A DNA stretch of 64,000 nucleotides from assembly GCF_000799565.1 (NCBI RefSeq), contig NZ_JUHB01000001.1, positions 2,731,501-2,795,500 on the forward strand, written 5' to 3'. The translations under genes and the position numbers were made by a program. This stretch comes from Cellulophaga sp. Hel_I_12 (lineage in GTDB: Bacteria > Bacteroidota > Bacteroidia > Flavobacteriales > Flavobacteriaceae). Below are positions 43,089 to 51,381 of this stretch, piece after piece; position 1 is the stretch's first letter, and each line of letters opens with the position of its first letter. The notes under the pieces were generated by a model. The model had not been told where the DNA came from. It ran no database searches and saw nothing but the letters and a program-made list of their open reading frames with translations.

Positions 43089-44369
43089 CTATGAAATGGC
43101 AATGGTACCCAAAGCCATGACCAAGCGATCAATATCTTTTTTGGTAATAAAAATTGCAAAGGAGAGTCTAACCGCATTGAGTCCAAATGAACTCATGGGG
43201 CGACAATCGATTCCGTAGTCATCGAAAAGGCTATTTTTTACCGTTTGAACATCTTTCCCAAGAATTTCTACGACCTGAATACCCGCAGATAAGGAGGCTA
43301 AGGCTGGTGTTTTTAAGACCAACTTTGGATGCTTTTTTATAGCATTACTAAAGTATGCCTTAAGTTCGTAGGTACGCGCTTCTATTTTTTTAGCACCTAT
43401 ACTATCATGATAGTCTAGCGAGGCACCAAAACCTAAAACTTCGGGTAAGTTTCGTGTATTGTAATTTTCTAGGCGGCGAATGCTAGTATCTTTATATCCA
43501 CGAGCTACAATAAGTGGTTTCAGGTGTTTTTGACTTTCTTTTTTGGCGTAAAAAATACCAACTCCCTTGGGAGAAAACAGCCATTTATGGGCACTTACGG
43601 TATAAAAGTCACAACCTATATCTTTCAAATCAAAAGTGAACATTCCGGCAGCTTGTGCACCATCGACAGCAACAAGAATTCCTTTTTCATGTGCCATTTT
43701 TGAAATTTCCTTGATAGGCAGTATCATACCATTGGTATTGATCAGATGACATATAGAAATGACTTTTGTCTTGGCTGTTATCGATTTTTTGAAGACTTCT
43801 ACGAGCTCGTCAACACGTTCAGGTAAAATGGGCAGTGTAGGTCGTACTAATCTGATGCCCTTACTTTCTTGCCAAACTTTCCAAGGGCTCACAGCGCTCG
43901 AATGTTCGTGGTCGGCCAAGATGATTTCATCACCTTCTTGAAGGTCTAGACTTCTGGCGATGAGATTCATACCTTCGGTTGTATTATGAATCAAGGCAAT
44001 TTCTTCCTCAGAAACAGAAAAAAGTGAGGCTGTTTTTTTGCGAACGGTTTCTTTCTCTTCATCCCAACCGCCCCACATGTACTTGGAGGGAAAATCATCA
44101 AGAGTATCTCTAAACTGATTTGTTGCCTTGCGTATAATTTTTGGAGAAGCCCCTAGTGAACCATTATTAAAATACGTTAAGCCTTCGGCAAAACTAAATT
44201 GCGATTTGATGGTCTCCCAAAAGGCTTCCGATGTATCTTCTGTTTTGAACAGGCCTATGGTTTGCTGTAAATCCGCAGTTGACTTCGCCCAAATCTGTGT
44301 TGGACTTGTCATGGCGGCGGCAGTTCCTATGCCTAAAGTTCTCAGAAAATCCCGTCTATTATTTGCCAT
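43089..44369 (-). CDS. Tat-exported class V aminotransferase-fold PLP enzyme
   Basis: 426 residues. The N-terminus has a twin-arginine signal (NRRDFLRTLGIGTAAAM), so the folded enzyme probably goes to the periplasm. The rest is a fold-type I, class V PLP enzyme: LTYFNNGSLGASP near 65, HNTTEGMNLIA near 125, the Asp in VAVDGAQAAG near 235 and the PLP-binding Lys in VSAHKWLFSPKGVG near 260. It resembles cysteine desulfurase- or isopenicillin N epimerase-like proteins, whose substrates vary. The substrate is unknown. Confidence 0.88.
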   Translation of the reverse strand: MANNRRDFLRTLGIGTAAAMTSPTQIWAKSTADLQQTIGLFKTEDTSEAFWETIKSQFSFAEGLTYFNNGSLGASPKIIRKATNQFRDTLDDFPSKYMWGGWDEEKETVRKKTASLFSVSEEEIALIHNTTEGMNLIARSLDLQEGDEIILADHEHSSAVSPWKVWQESKGIRLVRPTLPILPERVDELVEVFKKSITAKTKVISICHLINTNGMILPIKEISKMAHEKGILVAVDGAQAAGMFTFDLKDIGCDFYTVSAHKWLFSPKGVGIFYAKKESQKHLKPLIVARGYKDTSIRRLENYNTRNLPEVLGFGASLDYHDSIGAKKIEARTYELKAYFSNAIKKHPKLVLKTPALASLSAGIQVVEILGKDVQTVKNSLFDDYGIDCRPMSSFGLNAVRLSFAIFITKKDIDRLVMALGTIAIS

Positions 44370-44921
44370 GTCTAAATATACATTTTTTTAATAATAGATC
44401 GTTTAAACAACTATTTATTATTGCTGAAAACCGGTATGCTATGGCATTCTTTGTGGAATTTTTTTCTTAAGGCCATTGGCATTGTAGGGAATAGAAATCT
44501 ATAGGCAATTGAAACCACAATTGGAGTTTCGTGATTTTTGCATAGTACCTATCTAATCCCAATGGATAGAATTACAGGAAGTAAGCGTTTTTAAATTTTT
44601 GAATGAATCAGTTCATGGCGATTATCCTACCAATTAGGATATATTTAATTCCGGGTCCTAGCTTAGGACAATTTTTTGGAAACTTGAGTTCTTTTTTAGG
44701 CATGTGGTTTTTCATGCCTGCTTTCTATACTAGAAAACCATATAGGTGTTAAGCTTAAGAGGGCATTTAATTAAAGTTTAAAATAGCACAAAGTTTTACC
44801 TCTAGTTTTTGCGCGCGTAAAAACTAGAAGTATTCATGACATTTTTAACCACTTAGTATTTATGTATATTTAAGCAAGTAGTTTCCTAAGCTTAGCTATT
44901 TTTTACTCCTTCCTTAGTTTA
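44370..44921. other. gene-poor stretch with a palindrome
   Basis: About 550 bases without a supportable gene. TCTAGTTTTT (44801-44810) pairs with AAAAACTAGA (44819-44828) around GCGCGCGT. A weaker hairpin AGGCATG...CATGCCT lies at about 44699-44720. Neither has a normal terminator tail. Confidence 0.5.
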
Positions 44922-45092
44922 CTATTGAAAAGCAAAACCAGTTAACAATCTAAACAAGAATGCGTAAAAAACAAGGGCAAACATACCTAGGGTGAACAAT
45001 GCAAAAGCTTTGAAATAATGTTTTACCACATAGTTACCTAGGTTCTGGAATGCTTCTAAATAAATTTCTTTAATAAGTATAATTGTTTTCAT
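44922..45092 (-). CDS. small DUF6747-like membrane protein
   Basis: 56 residues from the ATG at 45092; a longer frame starts at 45119. The sequence has an amphipathic N-terminal helix (TIILIKEIYLEAFQNLG) and one transmembrane helix near the C-terminus (FALFTLGMFALVFYAFLFRL), ending TGFAFQ. I believe it fits the flavobacterial DUF6747 group, from memory. Function unknown. Confidence 0.7.
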   Translation of the reverse strand: MKTIILIKEIYLEAFQNLGNYVVKHYFKAFALFTLGMFALVFYAFLFRLLTGFAFQ

Positions 45093-45966
45093 ATTTCTGG
45101 GGGTTTTTATTTGATACAAAGGAAGGGGTATCTGTTACATCGAGGGCGATAATTCGGTCAAGAGGGATTATATAGGCAGAAATACATGCCAACTGCAATA
45201 CATCGAAAAAATTGCTATTTTTAACTATAAAAGATGAATTTAGCTTAAAGGTTTAAATACATACTTAGAGGTTAAAAGGGATAGATTATAACTAAATAGA
45301 CCCTAGCCAACCTCATGACAAAAATCACCTGAACTGCTTAACGAAGGGCTTACAGTGCGTAAAGTCTCCGAAATAGTTGGTAAGTCTGCATTGACAAGAT
45401 GAAAGTTAAGATCGTGGTATGACTAATTTTTTTACAACTGGCGAGCCTTTCTCATACGCAACAATGGCATTATCAAAACTAAATTAGAGCATTAGAAAAT
45501 CGGCATCGATGTTATAACTATGAACTAGGAATAGCTCATTTTTTGAGTTTTTAGAAATAGGTATGGCATTTATAATTCAAATCATTGCCTTAGCCAAAGA
45601 ATCATACCCGAATTCTTCAAAAGGTATATTTAAAATCTTTTTTTTAACAGAATCTACTCTGGTTCTCCAAAGCGCTATTTGCAGACTATCTATCTTTGAC
45701 TTTGCATGTAATAAAATAGCCAACAAAAAGAAAAACAAAGAAAATAGCGCTTTTCGTTCTTTGTAGTTGAACCTAATAAATGATTAATTATTGAATAGCA
45801 AGTTGCAGTATACGGGTATGAAAAGAGCTATTACCAAGAACAGTGGCCGAATAAAAAAGGATATGCTTTATCTTGAGCTTACAGGAAGTAAAACAACATA
45901 AAAAAATATGCGTCAAGAACACTTGGTATCCTGCAAGCAAAAATAAAAATTGGGTTAAAGAAAATT
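45093..45966. other. gene-poor stretch with a helix-turn-helix gene fragment
   Basis: About 870 bases. At 45331-45402 a frame reads ELLNEGLTVRKVSEIVGKSA before a stop, which looks like the helix-turn-helix of a resolvase- or transposase-type protein. No start or remaining part is seen, so it is a relic. The plus-strand frame at 45563-45766 shows no convincing protein features. Confidence 0.45.
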
Positions 45967-46395
45967 CTAAACCCTATAATAATCAGCCTTCCAGTTTTTA
46001 ATCAACATTTTTATTTCTTTGTTCGATAGCTTTTCTTTCATCGCTTTTTCTACTAAAGGTAAAAACTCTTCGTCACTAGCAAAACGCAAGGCTATGATTT
46101 GTTGCATTTTTAGCTCTTCAGGGAATACTTTGCCGGTCATGACATAATACCTTAAGTTTTCTTCTGCTCTGATAGCTCTGTCTTGTGCTTTTAAAGGGAA
46201 ACTGCGTACAAACCAAGCCATTATTAAGAAAATAACAGCAATTAAAACGACTAGAGATGCTAAATAAAGGTTCTCCGGAGTAGAACGATAAAGGTGGTAA
46301 ATAGCCCCAATCAGTAAAGCTAATATGGCTAGAAATAAGAGGCCATGAAATCCTTTTACAAGTTTACCGTGATTTTTAAAATTTTGTGCTTCCAT
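45967..46395 (-). CDS. DUF6526 family membrane protein
   Basis: 142 residues. Two transmembrane helices (about 15-35 and 43-65) are followed by a cytosolic helical tail with the recognisable segments RSFPLKAQDRAIRAEENLRY, LKMQQIIALRFASDEEF and IKMLIKNWKADYYRV. This matches the DUF6526 family common in flavobacteria. Function unknown. Monocistronic. Confidence 0.8.
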   Translation of the reverse strand: MEAQNFKNHGKLVKGFHGLLFLAILALLIGAIYHLYRSTPENLYLASLVVLIAVIFLIMAWFVRSFPLKAQDRAIRAEENLRYYVMTGKVFPEELKMQQIIALRFASDEEFLPLVEKAMKEKLSNKEIKMLIKNWKADYYRV

Positions 46396-46485
46396 TTTGT
46401 TTAGTTTGTGTTAAAGATAACTTTATTAATCGTAGGCTTCTAATTTAAAAGAAAGCCACTTACAGTGTAATCAGCCTTTGTTATT

Positions 46486-46620
46486 TTACAACTTAGCCGA
46501 TTTGTTCTCTTTATATCGCAACTCTCCAGTTGCTATGCCAATAACAGTTTTAGCCAAAATGGTGAATACGAAAGCACCTAAGGCCCAAATACCTAGAGTT
46601 AGGCCAATTTCTATACCCAT
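46486..46620 (-). CDS. small membrane protein, possibly 5'-truncated
   Basis: 44 residues from the ATG at 46620 (MGIEIGLTLGIWALGAFVF...), but the same frame is open further to about 46709. It reads a protein-like LYPHKYNEPILHPYITFVI and a second hydrophobic helix, with no ATG there. So the real protein is longer with an unusual start, or the 5' end is lost. One or two membrane helices and a charged tail (LRYKENKSAKL) are visible. It is divergent from moeA, whose promoter overlaps its 5' region. Confidence 0.45.
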   Translation of the reverse strand: MGIEIGLTLGIWALGAFVFTILAKTVIGIATGELRYKENKSAKL

Positions 46621-46694
46621 ATGCGCCAAAAACAAAACCAATAATAGGAAAAAAAAGATAACAAAAGTAATGTAAGGATGTAAAATAGGTTCGT

Positions 46695-46702
46695 TATATT
46701 TG
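46695..46702 (+). promoter_or_regulatory. -7 promoter box of the molybdenum-cofactor operon
   Basis: TATATTTG fits TAnnTTTG and lies 94 bases before the moeA ATG. No TTTG is visible at the -33 position. The long leader shows no recognisable riboswitch. Confidence 0.45.
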
Positions 46703-46796
46703 TGTGGATATAACGATTTTATTCAAACCTACCCATTAAAAATACTGCCGTTTTCCGAATTTAAATGATACCAAAAAATAAAAAAGAAACAACTAA

Positions 46797-47981
46797 ATGA
46801 TTAGTTCTGAAAAAGCATTAGCCTTGGTTTTATCGCATAGTTCAAAAGGATTTAGAACAAGAGAAATTTCACTTAGTGATGCGCTAGATTATGTTTTAGC
46901 GGCTGATGTCATTTCTTTAATTGATATGCCTCCTTTTAGGCAATCGGCTATGGATGGCTACGCTTTGAAAATTGGGGAGACGAATAGCTATAAAATACTA
47001 GGTGAAGTTCAGGCAGGTGGCGTTAATTCACTGCAGCTAAATAAAGGCGAAGCTGTTCGTATTTTTACCGGTGCACCTGTTCCTGATACTGCAGATGCGG
47101 TGGTCATTCAAGAAAAAGTAAGGCTTAAGGCCGATACTATTTTAGTGGAAGATCCTTTGCAGCTTATGATGAACATTAGGCCTCAAGGAGAGCAAATAAA
47201 AAAAGCTGCTGTGGCATTGGCCAAAGGAACAAGCATAAAAGGAACACACATTGGTTTTTTAGCAGGTTTAGGAATTACAAGGATTGAAGTAGCGGAAAAA
47301 CCAGCTATTGCTGTTGTGGTCACTGGGAATGAATTGGTACCTGCCGGTCAAGACTTAGCTCATGGTAAAATATACGAATCGAACAGTGCTATGCTTATCG
47401 CTGTTTTAAAAGAATTAGGCTATAGCAATACCACAGTTATTAGCATTAAAGACCATTTTGAAAGCACCAAAGAAGCGCTGCGCGAAACCATTGAAAAAAA
47501 CGATGTTGTTATTGTTACCGGGGGTGTGTCGGTTGGAGATTATGATTTTGTGGGCAAGGCATTAAATGCTATTGGTGTACATGAAATTTTTCATAAAGTG
47601 AATCAAAAACCAGGAAAACCGATGTATTTTGGAAAAAAAGAGCATACAGCTATTTTTGGTTTGCCAGGGAACCCAGCCGCAGCACTTACCTGTTTTTATG
47701 TGTATGTGTATCCACTTTTAAAAAAATACCAAGGAGCAGAAGATGCACATCTTTTAACTATTTTGCTTCCATTGTTGAACGATTACACGGTTATCGGAGG
47801 CGATAGAGCTCAATTTTTAAAAGCGAAAATAAGCGGCACGGGTGTCGAAATTTTAACCGGGCAAAGTTCCGCTATGTTAAGTGCTTTTGGTACTGCCAAT
47901 GCTTTCGTTTTTGTACCCGAGGATCGTATAAAACTAGAAAAAGGAGAAATTGTAAAAACAATTCTATTGCCTATTAAATAA
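46797..47981 (+). CDS. moeA: molybdopterin molybdenumtransferase
   Basis: 394 residues, the usual size. MoeA inserts molybdate into adenylylated molybdopterin to finish Moco. Features: the MPPFRQSAMDGYAL motif (residues 44-57), EAVRIFTGAPVPDTADAVV near 87, VTGNELVPAGQ near 180, the VTGGVSVGDYDF molybdopterin-binding loop near 239, and GLPGNPAA near 289. First gene of a tight operon with a regulator and moaD, moaE, moaCB and moaA. Confidence 0.96.
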   Translation: MISSEKALALVLSHSSKGFRTREISLSDALDYVLAADVISLIDMPPFRQSAMDGYALKIGETNSYKILGEVQAGGVNSLQLNKGEAVRIFTGAPVPDTADAVVIQEKVRLKADTILVEDPLQLMMNIRPQGEQIKKAAVALAKGTSIKGTHIGFLAGLGITRIEVAEKPAIAVVVTGNELVPAGQDLAHGKIYESNSAMLIAVLKELGYSNTTVISIKDHFESTKEALRETIEKNDVVIVTGGVSVGDYDFVGKALNAIGVHEIFHKVNQKPGKPMYFGKKEHTAIFGLPGNPAAALTCFYVYVYPLLKKYQGAEDAHLLTILLPLLNDYTVIGGDRAQFLKAKISGTGVEILTGQSSAMLSAFGTANAFVFVPEDRIKLEKGEIVKTILLPIK

Positions 47982-47991
47982 ACTCAGTCCT

Positions 47992-48333
47992 ATGAACGAT
48001 TATAAGATTAGAAGTAGAATTTGGATTGAAGTTGGTGATAATGTTTTAGTCGGAGAAGGCAGAATCCGCTTGTTAAAAGAAATTGAAGCAAAAGGCTCTT
48101 TGTCAAAAGCCGCAAAGTCGATTGGGATGTCTTATAAAAAAGCGTGGACGCTTATCGATGCGGTTAATAAATCGGCAAAAGAAGCCGTAGTCACGACATC
48201 GGTTGGTGGACAAAAAGGGGGAGGTACGATCATTACGCCTTATGGTAAAAATTTAATAACAGCCTTTGAGACTATAAACACTAAATGTTGGTCGTTTTTA
48301 GATGAAGAGTTTAAAGACCTAAAGGGCATATAG
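47992..48333 (+). CDS. ModE-type winged helix regulator without molybdate-binding domain
   Basis: 113 residues, equal to the N-terminal DNA-binding half of ModE: RIWIEVGDNVLVGEGRIRLL, then AKGSLSKAAKSIGMSYKKAW as winged helix, and VGGQKGGGTIITPYG wing. The MOP-like molybdate-binding half is absent, as in many stand-alone ModE-like proteins. Its place between moeA and moaD suggests control of this operon or of molybdate transport. How it would sense metal is unclear. Confidence 0.85.
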   Translation: MNDYKIRSRIWIEVGDNVLVGEGRIRLLKEIEAKGSLSKAAKSIGMSYKKAWTLIDAVNKSAKEAVVTTSVGGQKGGGTIITPYGKNLITAFETINTKCWSFLDEEFKDLKGI

Positions 48334-48428
48334 TCCACTTAAGTCCTCTGAAGGAGGAGAGCAAATGCTCTTAATCTTGAATTCAGTATTAAAGTATAAA
48401 AATAGCAATAAGAGATAAAGAAATAAAC

Positions 48429-48662
48429 ATGACTATTGAAATAAACTATTTTGGCATGCTAGCGGAGGTCACTGGATGTAGTTCAGAAAACATAAGGGTT
48501 TCTGAGGGCGCTATTTCCGATTTAAAAGGTATTTTAGTTGAAAAGTATCCTGAACTTCAACATAAGGATTTTAGGATGGCACAAAATCAAGAATTGGTTT
48601 CTGAAGAAACCCTGTTGACAGGACAGGAAATAGCACTCTTGCCTCCATTTGCAGGGGGGTAA
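48429..48662 (+). CDS. moaD: molybdopterin synthase sulfur carrier subunit
   Basis: 77 residues, a ubiquitin-like beta-grasp protein ending in the required Gly-Gly (LPPFAGG), which is activated and thiocarboxylated to give sulfur to molybdopterin. Partner MoaE is encoded downstream after an unusually long 181-base gap with inverted repeats. No separate MoeB-like activating enzyme is seen in the window. Confidence 0.92.
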   Translation: MTIEINYFGMLAEVTGCSSENIRVSEGAISDLKGILVEKYPELQHKDFRMAQNQELVSEETLLTGQEIALLPPFAGG

Positions 48663-48675
48663 GTTGACACTTTAG

Positions 48676-48794
48676 TGGTCCCAGAGAAAAAGTTCTTTCT
48701 GTTGAAACTAGAGTCATGGGCCTTGATCCTAGCGTATATAAATAAGGTTTTAGACTCTAAAAGCGACGCGGTCTTTAGTATTTTTTCTGACCAC
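48676..48794. repeat. nested inverted repeats between moaD and moaE
   Basis: GTGGTC (48676-48681) pairs with GACCAC (48789-48794), and inside these TAGAGTC (48710-48716) pairs with GACTCTA (48753-48759). A long imperfect hairpin or a short insertion remnant would explain it. No intact gene lies here. Confidence 0.4.
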
Positions 48795-48843
48795 AAGAGG
48801 ATGAAAAAATGGTAATTTAAAAATCATATATCAATTTAAAAAA

Positions 48844-49278
48844 ATGAATTACAAGAATGTATTTATAAAAGGAGCGATTTCCTCCGAGTTTATAGCGAAT
48901 TCAATCGCCAAACATCAATCTAAAACAGGTATTGGGGCGCACAATATCTTTTTAGGACAAGTACGTGCCGATCAGATAGATGGTAAGGCCGTTGTGGCTA
49001 TAGAATATTCGGCCTATGAAGAAATGGCGAATAAGAAGTTTCACGAAATCCGGGAAGCAACCTTTGCAAAATTTAACCTGACCTGTATGCATATTTACCA
49101 TAGTTTAGGAGCCGTAAAAACGGGTGAAATTTGTTTGTTTGTATTTGTATCATCACCACGGCGTAAAGAAGTATTTAAAGCTTTAGAATATGTTGTAGAG
49201 GCGATTAAAGCAGAAGTACCTGTTTTTGGGAAAGAGCTATTTGAAGACGAATCACACCAATGGAAAGTTAATAGTTAG
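48844..49278 (+). CDS. moaE: molybdopterin synthase catalytic subunit
   Basis: 144 residues. MoaE converts cPMP to molybdopterin with sulfur from MoaD. Family features: GAHNIFLGQVRADQIDGKAV near 33-53, AIEYSAYEEMANKK, the HIYHSLGAVKTGEI block near 90, and the VSSPRRKEVF and EVPVFGKELFEDESHQW lysine-bearing motif near the end. It follows moaD and is 3 bases before moaCB. Confidence 0.95.
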   Translation: MNYKNVFIKGAISSEFIANSIAKHQSKTGIGAHNIFLGQVRADQIDGKAVVAIEYSAYEEMANKKFHEIREATFAKFNLTCMHIYHSLGAVKTGEICLFVFVSSPRRKEVFKALEYVVEAIKAEVPVFGKELFEDESHQWKVNS

Positions 49279-49281
49279 CAT

Positions 49282-50193
49282 ATGGTAGACATAACACATA
49301 AAAGCAATACTTTAAGAACAGCAACAGCACAAGCCATTGTAAAAGTAAGTCGCCAAGAAACTATTGATGCGATTCTTAATAAAACCGTACCCAAAGGCGA
49401 TGTTTTTGCCATGAGTAAGGCTGCGGGACTTTTGGCTGTTAAAAAAACAGCTGATTTACTACCAGATTGTCACCCTTTGCCTATCGAATTTACCGGAATT
49501 GATTATGAAATAGAGGGCTTAGCTATAAAAGTGCTGGTGACCGTAAAGACCATTTATAAAACAGGTGTTGAGGTTGAGGCCATGCATGGTGCGAGTGTTG
49601 TAGCGCTAAATATGTATGATATGCTAAAACCTATTGATAAAGGTATTGAACTGTTCCATATTAAATTAGTTGAGAAGAAAGGAGGAAAATCGAGTTTTCA
49701 GGATACATTTAAACGCGATTTAAAGGCTGTGGTTATTGTGTGTTCTGATTCTATTTCAGACGGTAGAAAAGAGGATAAATCGGGTAAAGCCATTATGGCA
49801 AAATTACAGGAATGTGAAGTTGCCATACAGGATTATATCATCATTCCTGATGAAGCCAGCATCATTCAAGAAAAAGCAAAATTCTACCAAGCCAATGGGG
49901 CGGATTTGATTATTTACACAGGCGGAACAGGTTTATCGAGTCGCGATGTAACTCCAGAGGCCTTACAACCTTTATTAGATCGAAACATTCCAGGGGTAGA
50001 AGAAGCCATCAGAAAATATGGACAAGACCGGATGCCTTATGCTATGCTTTCTAGAAGCCTTGCAGGAACGATTAAAAATACTTTAGTTCTGGCTTTGCCA
50101 GGCTCGACTAGCGGAGCCAAAGAATCTATGGAGGCTATTTTTCCTTCAATTTTACATGTTTTTAGAATTTTAAAAGGTGCGCGGCACGATTAA
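49282..50193 (+). CDS. moaCB: bifunctional MoaC/MoaB (MogA-like) molybdenum cofactor protein
   Basis: 303 residues, a fusion. The N-terminal half (about 1-150) is MoaC, cyclic pyranopterin monophosphate synthase: MVDITHKSNTLRTATAQA, HPLPIEFTGIDYEI, VEVEAMHGASVVALNMYDMLK and the final KGGKS. The C-terminal half (about 155-300) is MoaB/MogA-like: CSDSISDGRKEDKSG, YTGGTGLSSRDVTPE and LPGSTSGAKESME. MoaC makes cPMP with MoaA, and MoaB/MogA adenylylates molybdopterin. Fusions of this type are known. Confidence 0.94.
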   Translation: MVDITHKSNTLRTATAQAIVKVSRQETIDAILNKTVPKGDVFAMSKAAGLLAVKKTADLLPDCHPLPIEFTGIDYEIEGLAIKVLVTVKTIYKTGVEVEAMHGASVVALNMYDMLKPIDKGIELFHIKLVEKKGGKSSFQDTFKRDLKAVVIVCSDSISDGRKEDKSGKAIMAKLQECEVAIQDYIIIPDEASIIQEKAKFYQANGADLIIYTGGTGLSSRDVTPEALQPLLDRNIPGVEEAIRKYGQDRMPYAMLSRSLAGTIKNTLVLALPGSTSGAKESMEAIFPSILHVFRILKGARHD

Positions 50194-50194
50194 T

Positions 50195-51199
50195 ATGACA
50201 GCAACGAACAACATCTTGACCGATACATTTGGCAGGGAACATACCTATTTGCGTATTTCACTTACCGAACGCTGCAATTTGCGCTGTACCTATTGTATGC
50301 CTACGGATGGCATTGCGCTTTCGCCAAAGTCTCATATCATGACCTACGAGGAAATTTTTACCATCGCCAAAGAATTCGTTGCGAACGGGGTAACTAAAAT
50401 AAGACTTACTGGAGGTGAGCCTTTAGTGCGTAAAGATGTGGGTTTAATTTTAGAAAAATTGGCTTCACTACCCGTAGAATTGGCGATTACTACAAATGGA
50501 GTCATCGTAGATAAATTTATAGACCAGTTTAAAAAAATTGGACTTCGGAAAATCAATGTTAGTTTGGACTCTTTGAACACCGATAAAAATACTGCTATAA
50601 CCCGTAGAGATTATTTCAGCAAAGTTTACAACAACATACAATTATTAGTAAAAGAGGGTTTTGAGGTTAAGGTTAACTGTGTTTTGATAAAAGGTTTTAA
50701 TGAAAACGAGATTATCGATTTTATCGAACTCACAAAGACCCAAGCCTTACAAATTAGATTTATTGAGTTTATGCCCTTTGATGGTAATAAATGGAATTTA
50801 GAAAAACTAGTTTCCTTAGAAGAAGTGTTAAAACAAGTCTATTCGCATTACGACTCAACACGTTTTATCCGTTTAAACGATGCGCCAAATGATACTGCAA
50901 AAAACTACCAAATTAAGGGATATCAAGGTTCTTTTGCCGTTATTAGTTCCGTTACGAACCCGTTTTGTGATGGTTGTAATAGAATTCGATTAACAGCAAA
51001 CGGACAACTTAAAAATTGTCTTTTTTCTTCTTCAGAGTCTGATTTATTGACACCACTTCGTGAGGGTAAATCAATTGCACCAGTAATTCAAAAAGCGATA
51101 TTGGCAAAGAAAAAAGTGCGGAATGGTATGGAAACTTTAGAACAATTTAAAGATCCTGATGCTCACAATAATCGAAGTATGATTGCTATAGGAGGGTAA
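50195..51199 (+). CDS. moaA: GTP 3',8-cyclase
   Basis: 334 residues from the ATG at 50195, one base after the moaCB stop. The longer frame from 50177 starts inside moaCB and is not preferred. It is a radical SAM enzyme with the CxxxCxxC cluster at Cys27, Cys31 and Cys34 (CNLRCTYC), RLTGGEPLVRKD near 75 and the second cluster CDGCNRIRL...CLF near 260. It converts GTP to the 3',8-cyclo compound used by MoaC. The usual C-terminal GG is present (AIGG). Last gene of the operon. Confidence 0.96.
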   Translation: MTATNNILTDTFGREHTYLRISLTERCNLRCTYCMPTDGIALSPKSHIMTYEEIFTIAKEFVANGVTKIRLTGGEPLVRKDVGLILEKLASLPVELAITTNGVIVDKFIDQFKKIGLRKINVSLDSLNTDKNTAITRRDYFSKVYNNIQLLVKEGFEVKVNCVLIKGFNENEIIDFIELTKTQALQIRFIEFMPFDGNKWNLEKLVSLEEVLKQVYSHYDSTRFIRLNDAPNDTAKNYQIKGYQGSFAVISSVTNPFCDGCNRIRLTANGQLKNCLFSSSESDLLTPLREGKSIAPVIQKAILAKKKVRNGMETLEQFKDPDAHNNRSMIAIGG

Positions 51200-51234
51200 A
51201 AAAAGGTACTAATTTTTAAAGGCCCTAGGATACT

Positions 51235-51262
51235 GTAAAAAAGGTATTTTTACGGAGTCTTT
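51235..51262 (+). terminator. weak terminator after moaA
   Basis: GTAAAAA (51235-51241) pairs with TTTTTAC (51247-51253), then a few bases and a T run. An AT-rich short stem, so moderate support only. Confidence 0.45.
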
Positions 51263-51345
51263 TTTATTGCTTTTGGGCTATAGGATAATGTCTTTATTTG
51301 TTCGGTTTATTGGAGAAATAAAGAGATAAATTCTTTTTAGTATAG

Positions 51346-51353
51346 TATATTTG
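51346..51353 (+). promoter_or_regulatory. -7 promoter box of the NamZ-like gene
   Basis: TATATTTG fits TAnnTTTG, 28 bases before the ATG at 51382. No clear -33 box. Confidence 0.45.
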
Positions 51354-51381
51354 AAGCTAAAGATGATTAAAATTGTTTAGT

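Noticed and set aside
45563..45766. 67-codon plus-strand frame as a gene
   Set aside because: No family features, no good upstream signal, and a Lys/Asn-rich tail typical of AT-rich non-coding sequence.
46703..46796. Moco riboswitch in the moeA leader
   Set aside because: The leader is short and AT-rich, with no recognisable multi-stem structure.
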